DNA from: Parapedobacter flavus
GTDB taxonomy: Bacteria; Bacteroidota; Bacteroidia; Sphingobacteriales; Sphingobacteriaceae
Assembly (NCBI RefSeq): GCF_035818675.1
Contig: NZ_JAYKZZ010000009.1
Span: forward strand, 62,001-126,000
DNA: 64,000 bases
Reading direction: 5' to 3'
Shown here: piece by piece, positions 25,759 to 34,208 of the stretch
Numbering within the stretch: position 1 is the stretch's first letter
How the letters are laid out: every line of letters starts with the position of its first letter
The notes under the pieces: model-generated
Told to the model about the DNA's origin: nothing
The model's input: only the letters and a program-made list of their open reading frames with translations
Database searches by the model: none
Made by a program: the position numbers and the translations under genes

Positions 25759-27090
25759 ATGTCAAATTACTTCGAATCGTTCGTCGACTACGTCTCAGTG
25801 CGCAACCCAAACCAGCCAGAGTATCTTCAAGCCGTAAGAGAAGTTGCCGAAGATGTTATACCCTATATCGAGACCCAAGCGAGCGATTTAATTGCCTGTA
25901 AGCTCTTCGAACGCATCACGGAGCCCGAGCGCACCGTTTCCTTTCGGGTGGTCTGGTTAGACGATTCAAATAATGTGCAAATCAATCGTGGTTATCGTGT
26001 CCAAATGAACAGTGCTTTGGGCCCCTATAAGGGTGGGTTACGATTCTCCCCTACTGTCAATCTAAGTGTATTGAAATTCCTTGCTTTTGAACAAACATTT
26101 AAAAATAGCCTTACGGGGCTTCCGCTCGGTGCGGGGAAAGGCGGCTCAGATTTCGATCCCAGAGATAAGTCAGACAATGAAATCATGCGTTTCTGTCAAA
26201 GCTTTATGACCGAGCTTTATCGTCATATCGGCGGTGATACGGACGTTCCCGCGGGAGATATTGGTGTTGGCGAACGCGAAATTGGATACCTATTTGGCCA
26301 ATATAAACGGATTCAGAATAGTTTTACGGGCGTTTTAACCGGCAAAGGGCCCGCTTGGGGTGGCAGCTTCATCCGGCCGGAGGCTACTGGTTTTGGCCTG
26401 CTCTACTTTGTTGAGCGCATGCTTTATGAAAAGCAAGATACGCTCAAGGGAAAAAAAGTGGCGATATCCGGTGCCGGCAACGTCGCTTATTACGCTGCGC
26501 TTAAAGCTATCTCTTTGGGCGCGAAAGTAATAACCATATCCAACAGCAACGGAACCATATACGACGAACAGGGTTTCTCTCAGGAAAAGCTGGATTACGT
26601 AAATACACTCAAGCGTAACCTCAAGGAATATACAAACCGCTTCCCGGCGGAATACCACTCAGGAAAAAAACCGTGGCAGTTTGTTTGCGATATCGCACTC
26701 CCCTGTGCTACACAGAATGAGCTAGACGAGCAGGATGTCAAACAACTGCTAAAAGGAGGCTGTATCTGCATTGCAGAAGGTGCCAATATGCCTTGTACAG
26801 AACTTGCCGTAAAGGCGATAATGAAGGCCAAAATACTTTATGCACCCGGTAAAGCAGCGAATGCAGGCGGTGTGGCGGTTTCAGGCCTAGAAATGTCGCA
26901 AAATCGGATAGGCCAGCAGTGGAATGCCGACAAAGTAGATGGCAAACTCAAGAAAATCATGCAGGAAATACACGATACATGCGTACATTACGGTAAAGAC
27001 AGAAATGGTGTGATTAACTACATGAAAGGGGCTAATATCGGTGGGTTCGTAAAAGTTGCGATGGCTATGAAGGCTCAAGGATATGTTTAA
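25759..27090 (+). CDS. gdhA: NADP-specific glutamate dehydrogenase
   Basis: A 443-residue hexameric glutamate dehydrogenase that makes glutamate from 2-oxoglutarate, ammonium and NADPH. The substrate region is GPYKGGLRFSPTVNL and LPLGAGKGGSDFDP, with the catalytic lysines in these stretches. The nucleotide-binding motif is VAISGAGNVAYYAAL. Length and motifs fit the small NADP-type enzyme of E. coli. It has its own promoter, with a small conserved gene following after 9 bp. Confidence 0.95.
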   Translation: MSNYFESFVDYVSVRNPNQPEYLQAVREVAEDVIPYIETQASDLIACKLFERITEPERTVSFRVVWLDDSNNVQINRGYRVQMNSALGPYKGGLRFSPTVNLSVLKFLAFEQTFKNSLTGLPLGAGKGGSDFDPRDKSDNEIMRFCQSFMTELYRHIGGDTDVPAGDIGVGEREIGYLFGQYKRIQNSFTGVLTGKGPAWGGSFIRPEATGFGLLYFVERMLYEKQDTLKGKKVAISGAGNVAYYAALKAISLGAKVITISNSNGTIYDEQGFSQEKLDYVNTLKRNLKEYTNRFPAEYHSGKKPWQFVCDIALPCATQNELDEQDVKQLLKGGCICIAEGANMPCTELAVKAIMKAKILYAPGKAANAGGVAVSGLEMSQNRIGQQWNADKVDGKLKKIMQEIHDTCVHYGKDRNGVINYMKGANIGGFVKVAMAMKAQGYV

Positions 27091-27099
27091 GACCGGTGT

Positions 27100-27348
27100 A
27101 TGCGAACCATAGCAGAACTCCCCCACCCCGACTTCAAGATCACCATTTTTTCAATGAATCAGAAGTTTATCGTAAAGTTTGAACAGGGAGCGCTCGAACA
27201 GGTTTATAAGATCGCGGAAGCCGACATGACTGATGGGGTCGACGATGTATTTCAACTAATCGATGCTGAGTTTACCGAAGCGGTTTCTAAAAATTTCGCT
27301 GAGATGCGGAAAAGCTTCGTTGCCGCCTACAAAAGGCACGAATATTAA
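27100..27348 (+). CDS. Small conserved Bacteroidota protein of unknown function
   Basis: An 82-residue cytosolic protein beginning MRTIAELPHPDFKITIF. The same start, with a pattern of hydrophobic strand, FEQG...YKIAEADM and a C-terminal amphipathic helix, is one I know from many Bacteroidota genomes, but it has no function assigned. It begins 9 bp after gdhA and is probably co-transcribed with it. It has no signal peptide, membrane segment or cysteine. Coding confidence comes from the recognisable family and the clean start. Confidence 0.75.
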   Translation: MRTIAELPHPDFKITIFSMNQKFIVKFEQGALEQVYKIAEADMTDGVDDVFQLIDAEFTEAVSKNFAEMRKSFVAAYKRHEY

Positions 27349-27421
27349 CCAGGTCTGCATCTGCACATATAAAACAAGCAATTTATACCTAATCGACAGG
27401 ACGATTCCGATAGGAATGGTT

Positions 27422-27429
27422 TACCTTTG
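27422..27429 (+). promoter_or_regulatory. -7 box TACCTTTG for rnhA
   Basis: TACCTTTG ends 5 nt before the rnhA ATG at 27435, the same spacing as at folB. A leaderless transcript is predicted. Confidence 0.65.
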
Positions 27430-27434
27430 GGCCG

Positions 27435-27893
27435 ATGATCGAACTATATACAGACGGGGCATCCAGTGGTAATCCGGGACCCGGAGGATACGGCACGATT
27501 CTGCGTTCGGGCCCTCATTATAAAGAGCTATCCGAAGGGTTCCGTAAAACGACGAATAACCGCATGGAGCTGATGGCCGTAATCAAGGGACTTGAGGCAC
27601 TCAAGAAAATCAACCAGCAAGTGATTGTTTATTCCGATTCGAAGTACGTTGTCGACGCCGTAGAAAAGGGTTGGGTGCATGGGTGGGTGCGGAAAGGGTT
27701 TGCAGGAAAAAAGAATAGCGACCTCTGGATTCGCTTTCTCAATGTTTACAAATTGCATAATGTAAAGTTCGTCTGGGTAAAAGGGCACGCCGGCCACTCC
27801 GAAAACGAGCGATGTGACCGACTTGCGGTACAAGCGTCTCAAGACACAGCAAGCTGGAAAATTGATAGCGTGTTCGAAGTGGGCGATGCCTGA
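27435..27893 (+). CDS. rnhA: Ribonuclease HI
   Basis: A 152-residue RNase HI, which cuts RNA in RNA/DNA hybrids. The catalytic carboxylates are visible: D7 in YTDGASSGNPGPGG, the Glu in NNRMELMAVIKGLEAL, the Asp in YSDSKYVVDAV, and the last Asp in NERCDRLA. The basic handle region GWVRKGFAGKKNSDLW is present, so it is the E. coli-like type. Start at 27435 matches the exact domain start (MIELYTDG). Confidence 0.95.
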   Translation: MIELYTDGASSGNPGPGGYGTILRSGPHYKELSEGFRKTTNNRMELMAVIKGLEALKKINQQVIVYSDSKYVVDAVEKGWVHGWVRKGFAGKKNSDLWIRFLNVYKLHNVKFVWVKGHAGHSENERCDRLAVQASQDTASWKIDSVFEVGDA

Positions 27894-27983
27894 CAAAATA
27901 CCTAATTTGGTGTATTGCCGGCACCCAGGTTTTTCACGATGTTTGTCATATACGAATAGAACGTTTTTTAAAAGACCGTAATT

Positions 27984-28490
27984 ATGAAAGGCAAACGCGA
28001 AAACATTCAAAAGAAAAGTAAATTAAACCTTATCCCTGTGGAACTGGCCCAGCAGATGATCAATGCGTACGACAAGCAACGACGCGGCCCGGCTGCGGTG
28101 GAACGAAGTAAGGAGCTGGGTAAAAAAATGGATGAACCCCGCTCTTTTTGGGTGAGTAAAGAAGCACTTCTCGAGTTGCTGGAAATCAATAAAGCAGATG
28201 GAATCCGTTTTTACTATGCCATTGCGGATGATTATCCTGGTTTTGAATTGAAAAAGCGCGAACATAAAAAGGCACATACTGCCGTAATGGTTGCTACAAA
28301 ATCTGCCGATCCGGATAATCCCACCATGCTGAATAGCGTCGATTGCCTGAATATACCCAAGACGGCGACAACTGTAAGCAAAGGAAAAACCGGGCCGGTG
28401 CTTCTTCCTATCGCTCCATCGCGAGCAGGGTTGCCGGCAGACGAATTGGATTTATGTCCGCCGCCATCGCCAGGGGGGCAATTGCTATGA
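27984..28490 (+). CDS. Hypothetical protein of a Bacteroidota family
   Basis: A 168-residue soluble protein without signal peptide. It has a basic N-terminus (MKGKRENIQKKSK) and a central part with SFWVSKEALLELLEI and GIRFYYAIADDY, which resembles a widespread unnamed Bacteroidota family in which an aromatic-rich segment is followed by a Cys-Pro-Pro tail; here the tail reads LDLCPPPSPGG. I do not know its function. It stands between rnhA and the 7TM/kinase group, with a hairpin after it. Confidence 0.65.
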   Translation: MKGKRENIQKKSKLNLIPVELAQQMINAYDKQRRGPAAVERSKELGKKMDEPRSFWVSKEALLELLEINKADGIRFYYAIADDYPGFELKKREHKKAHTAVMVATKSADPDNPTMLNSVDCLNIPKTATTVSKGKTGPVLLPIAPSRAGLPADELDLCPPPSPGGQLL

Positions 28491-28547
28491 AAACCGATCC
28501 ATATAACGGACTAGCAAGGGAATTTAATCGGTAAGAGATCATGCTTC

Positions 28548-28575
28548 ACCGCGCCGTAGCCCAATACGGTGCGGT
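28548..28575 (+). terminator. GC-rich hairpin before the 7TM gene
   Basis: ACCGCGCCGTA (28548-28558) pairs with TACGGTGCGGT (28565-28575), one G-U pair, 6-nt loop. A short T-rich stretch (TTGTTTTCC) follows 3 nt later. It may terminate the upstream transcript or be a leader hairpin for the 7TM gene, whose ATG is 33 nt away. Confidence 0.5.
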
Positions 28576-28608
28576 CCATTGTTTTCCATACCGATAAAAC
28601 GTCAACCT

Positions 28609-29271
28609 ATGAATAGCATTACGATTGTTTTATTAGGTCTAGTCTTACTGGGCGCGCTAATTGGATTTTACAGACGGCACACCCTACGTCTGCCGGTACT
28701 GAAATTATTCCCGTATTTCCTGTTGTTCCAGTTTCTCTATCAACTAACCGCGTCATTGTATTCCTTTGTGTTTACCAAACACGCTTCCAACCATTTCATC
28801 TTTAATTGGGCACTACCGATAAACATTTTGTATTTCGGAGCACTATTCTACGGTGTGGTCAGGCACCCGGGTAAACGAAAGGTTATTGTGGCAGGCACGG
28901 TACTGAACCTTCTGTTTTTCCTCATTGATTTATTATTTATTCAGAACATTTCATTTTTGATGACCTATCCCCGTACCACCATGGCGATGTCTTTAGTTGT
29001 TTTTGCACTATTGTACTTTCATGACCTTGTCAAATCTGATCGCCAATACGATACCAACCCGGCCCGAAATGCAACCTTTTGGATTGTTACTGGAATATTT
29101 TTCTTCTATTTGAGTAGCACGCTTACGATAATCTTCTGGACCTATTTTGTGGTCAATAATGTTTATTTCGGATCCGTGATGTTACGGGTTTTTGCATTCA
29201 TATTATATTCCATGTATGTTGCTGGTATGTTGCTGCATAAACCGTCAGTTAACCGAATTATGAATCATTGA
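28609..29271 (+). CDS. Seven-transmembrane protein linked to a two-component pair
   Basis: A 220-residue integral membrane protein with seven hydrophobic segments, from ITIVLLGLVLLGALIGFY at the N-terminus to the last at about 185-205. No soluble domain of size is present. The start at 28609 (MNSITIVLLG) is preferred over a TTG at 28579. The kinase gene starts 3 bp after its stop, and the regulator follows, so the three form one unit. An inferred role is membrane sensor or partner of the kinase, which itself has just one membrane segment. I do not recognise the family by name. Confidence 0.75.
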   Translation: MNSITIVLLGLVLLGALIGFYRRHTLRLPVLKLFPYFLLFQFLYQLTASLYSFVFTKHASNHFIFNWALPINILYFGALFYGVVRHPGKRKVIVAGTVLNLLFFLIDLLFIQNISFLMTYPRTTMAMSLVVFALLYFHDLVKSDRQYDTNPARNATFWIVTGIFFFYLSSTLTIIFWTYFVVNNVYFGSVMLRVFAFILYSMYVAGMLLHKPSVNRIMNH

Positions 29272-29274
29272 ATC

Positions 29275-30045
29275 GTGGAAAACTCCATCGAAACGACAAA
29301 CATCGAAATAGCTATCGCCGTCCTATTTGGAAGCTTGATGCTCGCATTGATTGGTGTATTCATGTTCCTTATGGTCATTATTTACCAGAAGCGAAAAATA
29401 AATGCCATCAGGGAACAGCAACAGCTGATCGTGCAATACGAGCAGGCAGTGTTGAAGGCCAAGGTAGAGATACGTGAAGAGACATTGAAATATGTGGGGC
29501 AAGAGCTCCACGACAATGTGGGGCAGGTGCTTTCTTTAATTAAACTTTACCTTTCCCGTCCAGACACGCAACGCAAAGCAGATGTTGGACAATTGATCGA
29601 CCAAGCGATCAAAGATATCCGGCTATTGTCACACGATCTCAACATCAATCGCGTGGAACAGTATTCGCTCAACGATTTTATTGAGCAGGAACTTAATAAA
29701 GTTCTTAAGGCGGGCATCGTCAAAATATCCTTCGAAAACCAAGGGTTTTGCGAACCGACCTCGTTCCACGACCGCTTGATGATTAGCCGGATATTCCAGG
29801 AATGCATCAATAATATCCTGAAACATGCGGACGCTAAGCATATAATTGTTAAGTTAGTAGCGGAGGACGGGGGCTGTGCGTTATCGATAGCCGATGATGG
29901 TATTGGGTTCGAATCAGATTCGACGTTAAAGGGTGCTGGACTAAACAATATATATGACCGTGTGAGACTGATCGGCGGAAGAATCGAGATTATGTCTTCC
30001 CCGGGGGACGGAACGAAAGTTATATTACGGATTCCGCAAGAATAA
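29275..30045 (+). CDS. NarL-class sensor histidine kinase
   Basis: A 256-residue kinase with one transmembrane helix (about 11-36), a coiled-coil linker (REQQQLIVQYEQAVLKAK), a HisKA_3 box with the phospho-acceptor H79 (GQELHDNVGQVLSL), and a HATPase domain (ECINNILKHADAK, ADDGIGF, GAGLNNIYDRVRLIGG). It has no periplasmic sensing domain, so a signal must come from the membrane or a partner. The start is GTG at 29275, 3 bp after the 7TM stop; no in-frame ATG lies before the TM helix. The LuxR-type regulator follows after 31 bp. Confidence 0.92.
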   Translation: MENSIETTNIEIAIAVLFGSLMLALIGVFMFLMVIIYQKRKINAIREQQQLIVQYEQAVLKAKVEIREETLKYVGQELHDNVGQVLSLIKLYLSRPDTQRKADVGQLIDQAIKDIRLLSHDLNINRVEQYSLNDFIEQELNKVLKAGIVKISFENQGFCEPTSFHDRLMISRIFQECINNILKHADAKHIIVKLVAEDGGCALSIADDGIGFESDSTLKGAGLNNIYDRVRLIGGRIEIMSSPGDGTKVILRIPQE

Positions 30046-30076
30046 TAATTTTTGTGAGGAAAATGAGTGACAACCA

Positions 30077-30697
30077 ATGATAACTATCGCTATAGCGGAT
30101 GATCACAAATTGATGTCGGAAGGTATCGCGTCAATTCTGCAGTCGGATGCAGAACTATCGGTACTAAAGATATGCAGTAACGGCAGGGAGCTTATTGAAT
30201 ACCTACGGACCGATATGGTGGATTTGGTATTGGTTGATCTGAATATGCCAATACTTAATGGTCCCGATACAATTCGTATCCTAAAAAACGACCAGATTTC
30301 CTGTAAAATCGTTGTGTTGAGCATGTATGCCGATGAAAATATCTATGCCAAATGCCGCGAATTGGATATTAATGGCTATTTACACAAAGATTCAGATGCC
30401 CAGCATCTCATTGACACGATTAAGCTTATCCATCGTGGCCAGAACTACTACGATTATGACCACACAACAGCGGCTTCCGAGCCCAGCGCGCTTTTTGACG
30501 ATAAGTTTCTGAACAAATTCAAACTCTCGCCGCGCGAGTTACAAATCATCACTTTGGTAAGTAATGGGCTCACCAACAACGAAATTGCAAATAAGCTTTT
30601 CCTATCTGTACATACTGTGATGACCCATCGGAAAAACATCCTCCACAAATTGGAAGTGCGCAATACGGCGGAAATGCTTTCTCTGATCAACAGTTAA
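30077..30697 (+). CDS. LuxR/NarL-family response regulator
   Basis: A 206-residue response regulator. The receiver has D8/D9, the phosphorylation site D54 (LVDLNMPILNG) and the LSMYADE switch region. The C-terminal GerE-type helix-turn-helix (LSPRELQIITLVSNGLTNNEIANKLF) is about 150-206. It is the cognate partner of the kinase just upstream. Its last 11 bp overlap the end of the convergent lysA gene, and no terminator is seen there. Target genes are unknown. Confidence 0.94.
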   Translation: MITIAIADDHKLMSEGIASILQSDAELSVLKICSNGRELIEYLRTDMVDLVLVDLNMPILNGPDTIRILKNDQISCKIVVLSMYADENIYAKCRELDINGYLHKDSDAQHLIDTIKLIHRGQNYYDYDHTTAASEPSALFDDKFLNKFKLSPRELQIITLVSNGLTNNEIANKLFLSVHTVMTHRKNILHKLEVRNTAEMLSLINS

Positions 30698-31874
30698 GTG
30701 GAGAAAGCTGGTCGCTGTATACATATCGTATTTCTTCGCGGAGGTTATACCTCGAAGCCATTACTTCGCCGTAGGCCCCAGCGGTCCGTATGGCGATGAG
30801 ATCTCCCCGTTGGGTCGTAGGGAGAGGTACTTCCTTTCCAAAGCAGTCACTACTTTCGCAGATGGGGCCAACCACGTCATAGTGTACCGGGTCGTCAGTA
30901 AGGCTGGCTGAGTATGCCGTAAGATTTTCTATCCGGTGATAAGCCTGATACAACGCCGGGCGCAACAGCTCCGTCATTCCGGCGTCGATGATGATAAAGT
31001 TTTTCTTGATGCCATTCTTTACATACAGCACCCGCGAAACCAAACTACCGCATTGTGACACCAATGCTCTACCCAGTTCAAAATGTACCTCTTGACCGGG
31101 TTTCCGCTCCAAGAACTCATGGAAAACTGAAAAATAGCTTTGAAAATCAGGTGTCGAGTGGGCGTCGGGTTCATAGTAGTCAACGCCCAGGCCACCGCCC
31201 ACATTGAGTACCCTTAATCGGAAGCCCCGCGCGTCAAACCAATTGTTCAACTCGTTGACCTTCACACATAAGCTTTTGAAGACGTTAAGATCGGTTATCT
31301 GCGATCCCACGTGGAAATGGATACCCACGAGTTCGATGTGGTGGCATCGTCTTAACGTTTCGACGGCTTCTGTCAATTCCCAATGGGCAATACCGAATTT
31401 ATTTTCATCCAAACCGGTCGTGATATACTGGTGGGTATGAGCATCTACATTCGGGTTGATACGCAATGCCACGCGAGCCGTTTTACCAACTTCGGCGGCG
31501 AGCGTGTCGATCACTTCGAGTTCCTGAATGGATTCGACATTGAAGGTAAAGATATCGTTGCTCAATGCATAAGTAATCTCTTTGTCAGACTTACCCACTC
31601 CAGCAAACACTATTTTACCCGAATCGAATCCAGTTTCTATGGCTTTACGTACTTCATTTCCACTTACACAATCCGCACCGAATCCCATGTCTCGAATGCA
31701 AGCTAAGAGGCGATCATTGAAATTTGCCTTGAGGGCGTAGTGTACATGAAAACCCAAGGCATCCGCAGATTGGCGGGCTGCTGTCAGCGTTTGTTCCAGC
31801 AGGGTCATGTCGTAGTAGTAAAAGGGGGTCTCCTGTTGAGTAAATGCGTTAACACGGCCAGAATCGAACATCAT
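30687..31874 (-). CDS. lysA: Diaminopimelate decarboxylase
   Basis: A 395-residue fold-III PLP enzyme making L-lysine from meso-diaminopimelate. The Schiff-base lysine is K49 (HYALKAN). HFHVGSQI, NVGGGLGVDY, the glycine loop before ELGRAL, and the CESSDCFG active-site motif near the C-terminus are present. The length is a little short of 415 as is common in the phylum. Last gene of the serC-serA-lysC-lysA run, 22 bp after lysC. Confidence 0.95.
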   Translation of the reverse strand: MMFDSGRVNAFTQQETPFYYYDMTLLEQTLTAARQSADALGFHVHYALKANFNDRLLACIRDMGFGADCVSGNEVRKAIETGFDSGKIVFAGVGKSDKEITYALSNDIFTFNVESIQELEVIDTLAAEVGKTARVALRINPNVDAHTHQYITTGLDENKFGIAHWELTEAVETLRRCHHIELVGIHFHVGSQITDLNVFKSLCVKVNELNNWFDARGFRLRVLNVGGGLGVDYYEPDAHSTPDFQSYFSVFHEFLERKPGQEVHFELGRALVSQCGSLVSRVLYVKNGIKKNFIIIDAGMTELLRPALYQAYHRIENLTAYSASLTDDPVHYDVVGPICESSDCFGKEVPLPTTQRGDLIAIRTAGAYGEVMASRYNLREEIRYVYSDQLSPLNC

Positions 31875-31896
31875 ATTCGGTCACTTACTTTAGTAA

Positions 31897-33210
31897 TTAG
31901 AAAAGCCTATTATGCAGCGATCGAAGGGCTTCGACCTTGTCTCCCGTCTGCAGCAATAAAGAAATGTTATAGTTACTACCACCATATGATATCATCCGCA
32001 CGGGGATGTGTTTAACAGCATCCAATACGCGCGACGCATAACCGTGTGTATTCCAGCCGAAATCGCCCACCACGCAGATAATCGTTTGATTGCGATCAAT
32101 CTCTACGGTACCAAAATCCCGAAGTTCTTGTTCAATCTCTTGTAAGTATTTTGTGTCGTCTATGGTCAAGGAAACGGCTACTTCCGACGTTGTAATCATA
32201 TCTATAGGCGTCTTGTAGCGTTCAAACACTTCAAAAACCCGTCGCAGAAACCCGTAAACCAATAGCATGCGCGACGAATGGATGCGGATGGCGGTAATGC
32301 CATCTTTCGCTGCAATGGAGCGCACGATGCCCTTTGCCGTCCCATCTTTGCTGATCAATGTGCCGGCAGCGTTGGGTGCCATGGTATTGAGCAAGCGTAC
32401 GGGAACATTGAAGCGTTGTGCTGGAAAAACGCTCTGCGGATGGAGAATTTTGGCCCCGAAATAGGCAAGCTCGGCAGCCTCGTCAAAGCTCAAGTGGGCA
32501 ATGGGCTCGGTGCCCTTCACAATCCGCGGATCGTTGTTGTGCATACCATCGATATCCGTCCATATCTGTATTTCATCGGCACCGATAGCGGCACCGATGA
32601 GCGATGCGGTATAGTCGCTGCCGCCCCTCCGGAGGTTATCGATTTCACCGAAAGCATTCCGACAGATATACCCTTGGGTGATGAAGAAATTGTGATCATT
32701 TGATTGGAGTAGCAACTCATTCAATTGTTCACGTATAAAATCAATTTTCGGCTCGTTATCCTCATCTATTTTCATAAAATCCAGGGCCGGTAATAACTTC
32801 GACCGTACTCCCAATTCCGTTAGATGGAAATGAAACAGCGTAGTAGAAATCAATTCTCCCTGAGCAAGTATGATTTTCTCTTCTACCGGCGTGAACAACT
32901 TACTCGAAAAAGACGCAATCAAGTTAAAGTGGTAGTCGATTAGCTCTTCGCCATTATGGCGCCCCTCATCCGATGTGAATAGTTCGGCAATCAACTTACG
33001 GTAGTGATCGTGCAATGCATTGATAAGCCCAGAGGCCCTATCCTTATCACCTGCGAGATAAGCCTGTGAAATTTCCACCAAGGCATTGGTCGTACCAGCC
33101 ACGGCCGATAACACGATGATTTGGCGGTTTTGAGGGTTGATAATGTCCAATAACCCCTTTATGCGCTCCGCACTCCCTACGGATGTTCCCCCGAATTTTA
33201 ATATTTTCAT
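31897..33210 (-). CDS. lysC: Aspartokinase
   Basis: A 437-residue monofunctional aspartokinase, the first step from aspartate to lysine, threonine and methionine. The kinase motif MKILKFGGTSVGSAERI is at the very N-terminus, and RGGSDYTASLIGAAIGADEIQIWTD (split: RGGSDYTASLIGAA; EIQIWTD) near residue 205. Two C-terminal ACT domains (about 300-437) suggest feedback inhibition by lysine. Start 33210 matches the family start; the frame to 33270 would overlap serA. No homoserine dehydrogenase is fused. In the serine/lysine operon. Confidence 0.94.
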   Translation of the reverse strand: MKILKFGGTSVGSAERIKGLLDIINPQNRQIIVLSAVAGTTNALVEISQAYLAGDKDRASGLINALHDHYRKLIAELFTSDEGRHNGEELIDYHFNLIASFSSKLFTPVEEKIILAQGELISTTLFHFHLTELGVRSKLLPALDFMKIDEDNEPKIDFIREQLNELLLQSNDHNFFITQGYICRNAFGEIDNLRRGGSDYTASLIGAAIGADEIQIWTDIDGMHNNDPRIVKGTEPIAHLSFDEAAELAYFGAKILHPQSVFPAQRFNVPVRLLNTMAPNAAGTLISKDGTAKGIVRSIAAKDGITAIRIHSSRMLLVYGFLRRVFEVFERYKTPIDMITTSEVAVSLTIDDTKYLQEIEQELRDFGTVEIDRNQTIICVVGDFGWNTHGYASRVLDAVKHIPVRMISYGGSNYNISLLLQTGDKVEALRSLHNRLF

Positions 33211-33250
33211 CGATGGTATGATTTGACTAACCCCAATCCTGGCTATGATT

Positions 33251-34198
33251 TTATTTTTTGAGGTGCTCAATGATCAATTGCGCCAGTTCGGCGCCGATCC
33301 GCTCCTGTGCTTCGCCCGTTGCTGCCCCAATATGCGGTGTAAGAGAGACCTTCGGGTGGGTGAGCAGCTCCTTGCGTGGTGTTGGTTCGTTGTCGTATAC
33401 ATCCAACCCCACAAATGCGACCTTGCCACTATCGAGCGCTTCGATAAGCGCGAGTTCTTCGATGACCCCACCCCGTGAAGCATTCACCAGGCCGACACCG
33501 GGTTTCAACTGATCAAATTCCGCTTTTCCAATGATGGGTTTATCTGTAAAAGGCACGTGGATGGAAATGAAGTCTGCCGTGCGGAGCAATTCTTCGGTCT
33601 CCACCTGTTGTATGGGCACGTCGACGGTTATTCCTCCCGAAAGCTCCAACGGGAGGCTTTTTGGTGCTTCGTATAGATCACTTACGATCACATCCATGCC
33701 TAGACCCAGACCCACCTTTGCCGTTTCGCGACCAATGCGGCCGATACCGATAATCCCTAGCGTTTTCCCACGGAGCTCTACGCCTTTAGCATAGGCTTTT
33801 TTAAGGGCACCGAAGTTTGTATTGCCCTCTACGGGCATTTTCCGTTGGGCATCATATAGAAAGCGAACGCCACCCAACAGGTGTGCGAATACCAATTCCG
33901 CAACCGAAAGCGAGGACGCAGCAGGGGTATTCACAACGGCTATGCCTTTGGAACGCGCATATTCCACGTCAATGTTATCCATCCCTACACCGCCCCGGCC
34001 GATTAGCTTCAGGTTCGGGCAACCATCAATCAGCGCTGCGCGCACTTTGGTTGCGCTACGTACCGTAATGGCATCGTAAGCCGGCAACTTTTCCGCCAGC
34101 TCCGCTTGGGGTATATGGGTCGTGTCTACTGTAAATCCCGCATCCTCAAGCAATTGTTTGCCCAAGGGGTCTATGCCGTCATTTGCTAATATCTTCAT
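33251..34198 (-). CDS. serA: D-3-phosphoglycerate dehydrogenase (short form)
   Basis: A 315-residue NAD-dependent dehydrogenase, the first step of serine synthesis. The Rossmann motif is LGIIGIGRIGRETAKVG near residue 145. Catalytic residues lie in NASRGGVIEE (Arg) and LTPHIGAATGEAQ (His). It lacks the C-terminal ACT domain of E. coli SerA, so it belongs to the short type and is probably not inhibited by serine in the classic way. Start 34198 (MKILANDGIDPLG) is 10 bp after the serC stop; the longer frame to 34255 overlaps serC. Confidence 0.92.
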   Translation of the reverse strand: MKILANDGIDPLGKQLLEDAGFTVDTTHIPQAELAEKLPAYDAITVRSATKVRAALIDGCPNLKLIGRGGVGMDNIDVEYARSKGIAVVNTPAASSLSVAELVFAHLLGGVRFLYDAQRKMPVEGNTNFGALKKAYAKGVELRGKTLGIIGIGRIGRETAKVGLGLGMDVIVSDLYEAPKSLPLELSGGITVDVPIQQVETEELLRTADFISIHVPFTDKPIIGKAEFDQLKPGVGLVNASRGGVIEELALIEALDSGKVAFVGLDVYDNEPTPRKELLTHPKVSLTPHIGAATGEAQERIGAELAQLIIEHLKK

Positions 34199-34208
34199 GT
34201 CTAAAAGT

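Noticed and set aside
33211..33270. Upstream extension of lysC to 33270
   Set aside because: It would overlap serA, and the family starts exactly at MKILKFGGTS, encoded from 33210. The same reasoning moved the starts of serA, the enoyl-CoA hydratase, DUF1080, SMP-30 and DUF6970 genes inward.
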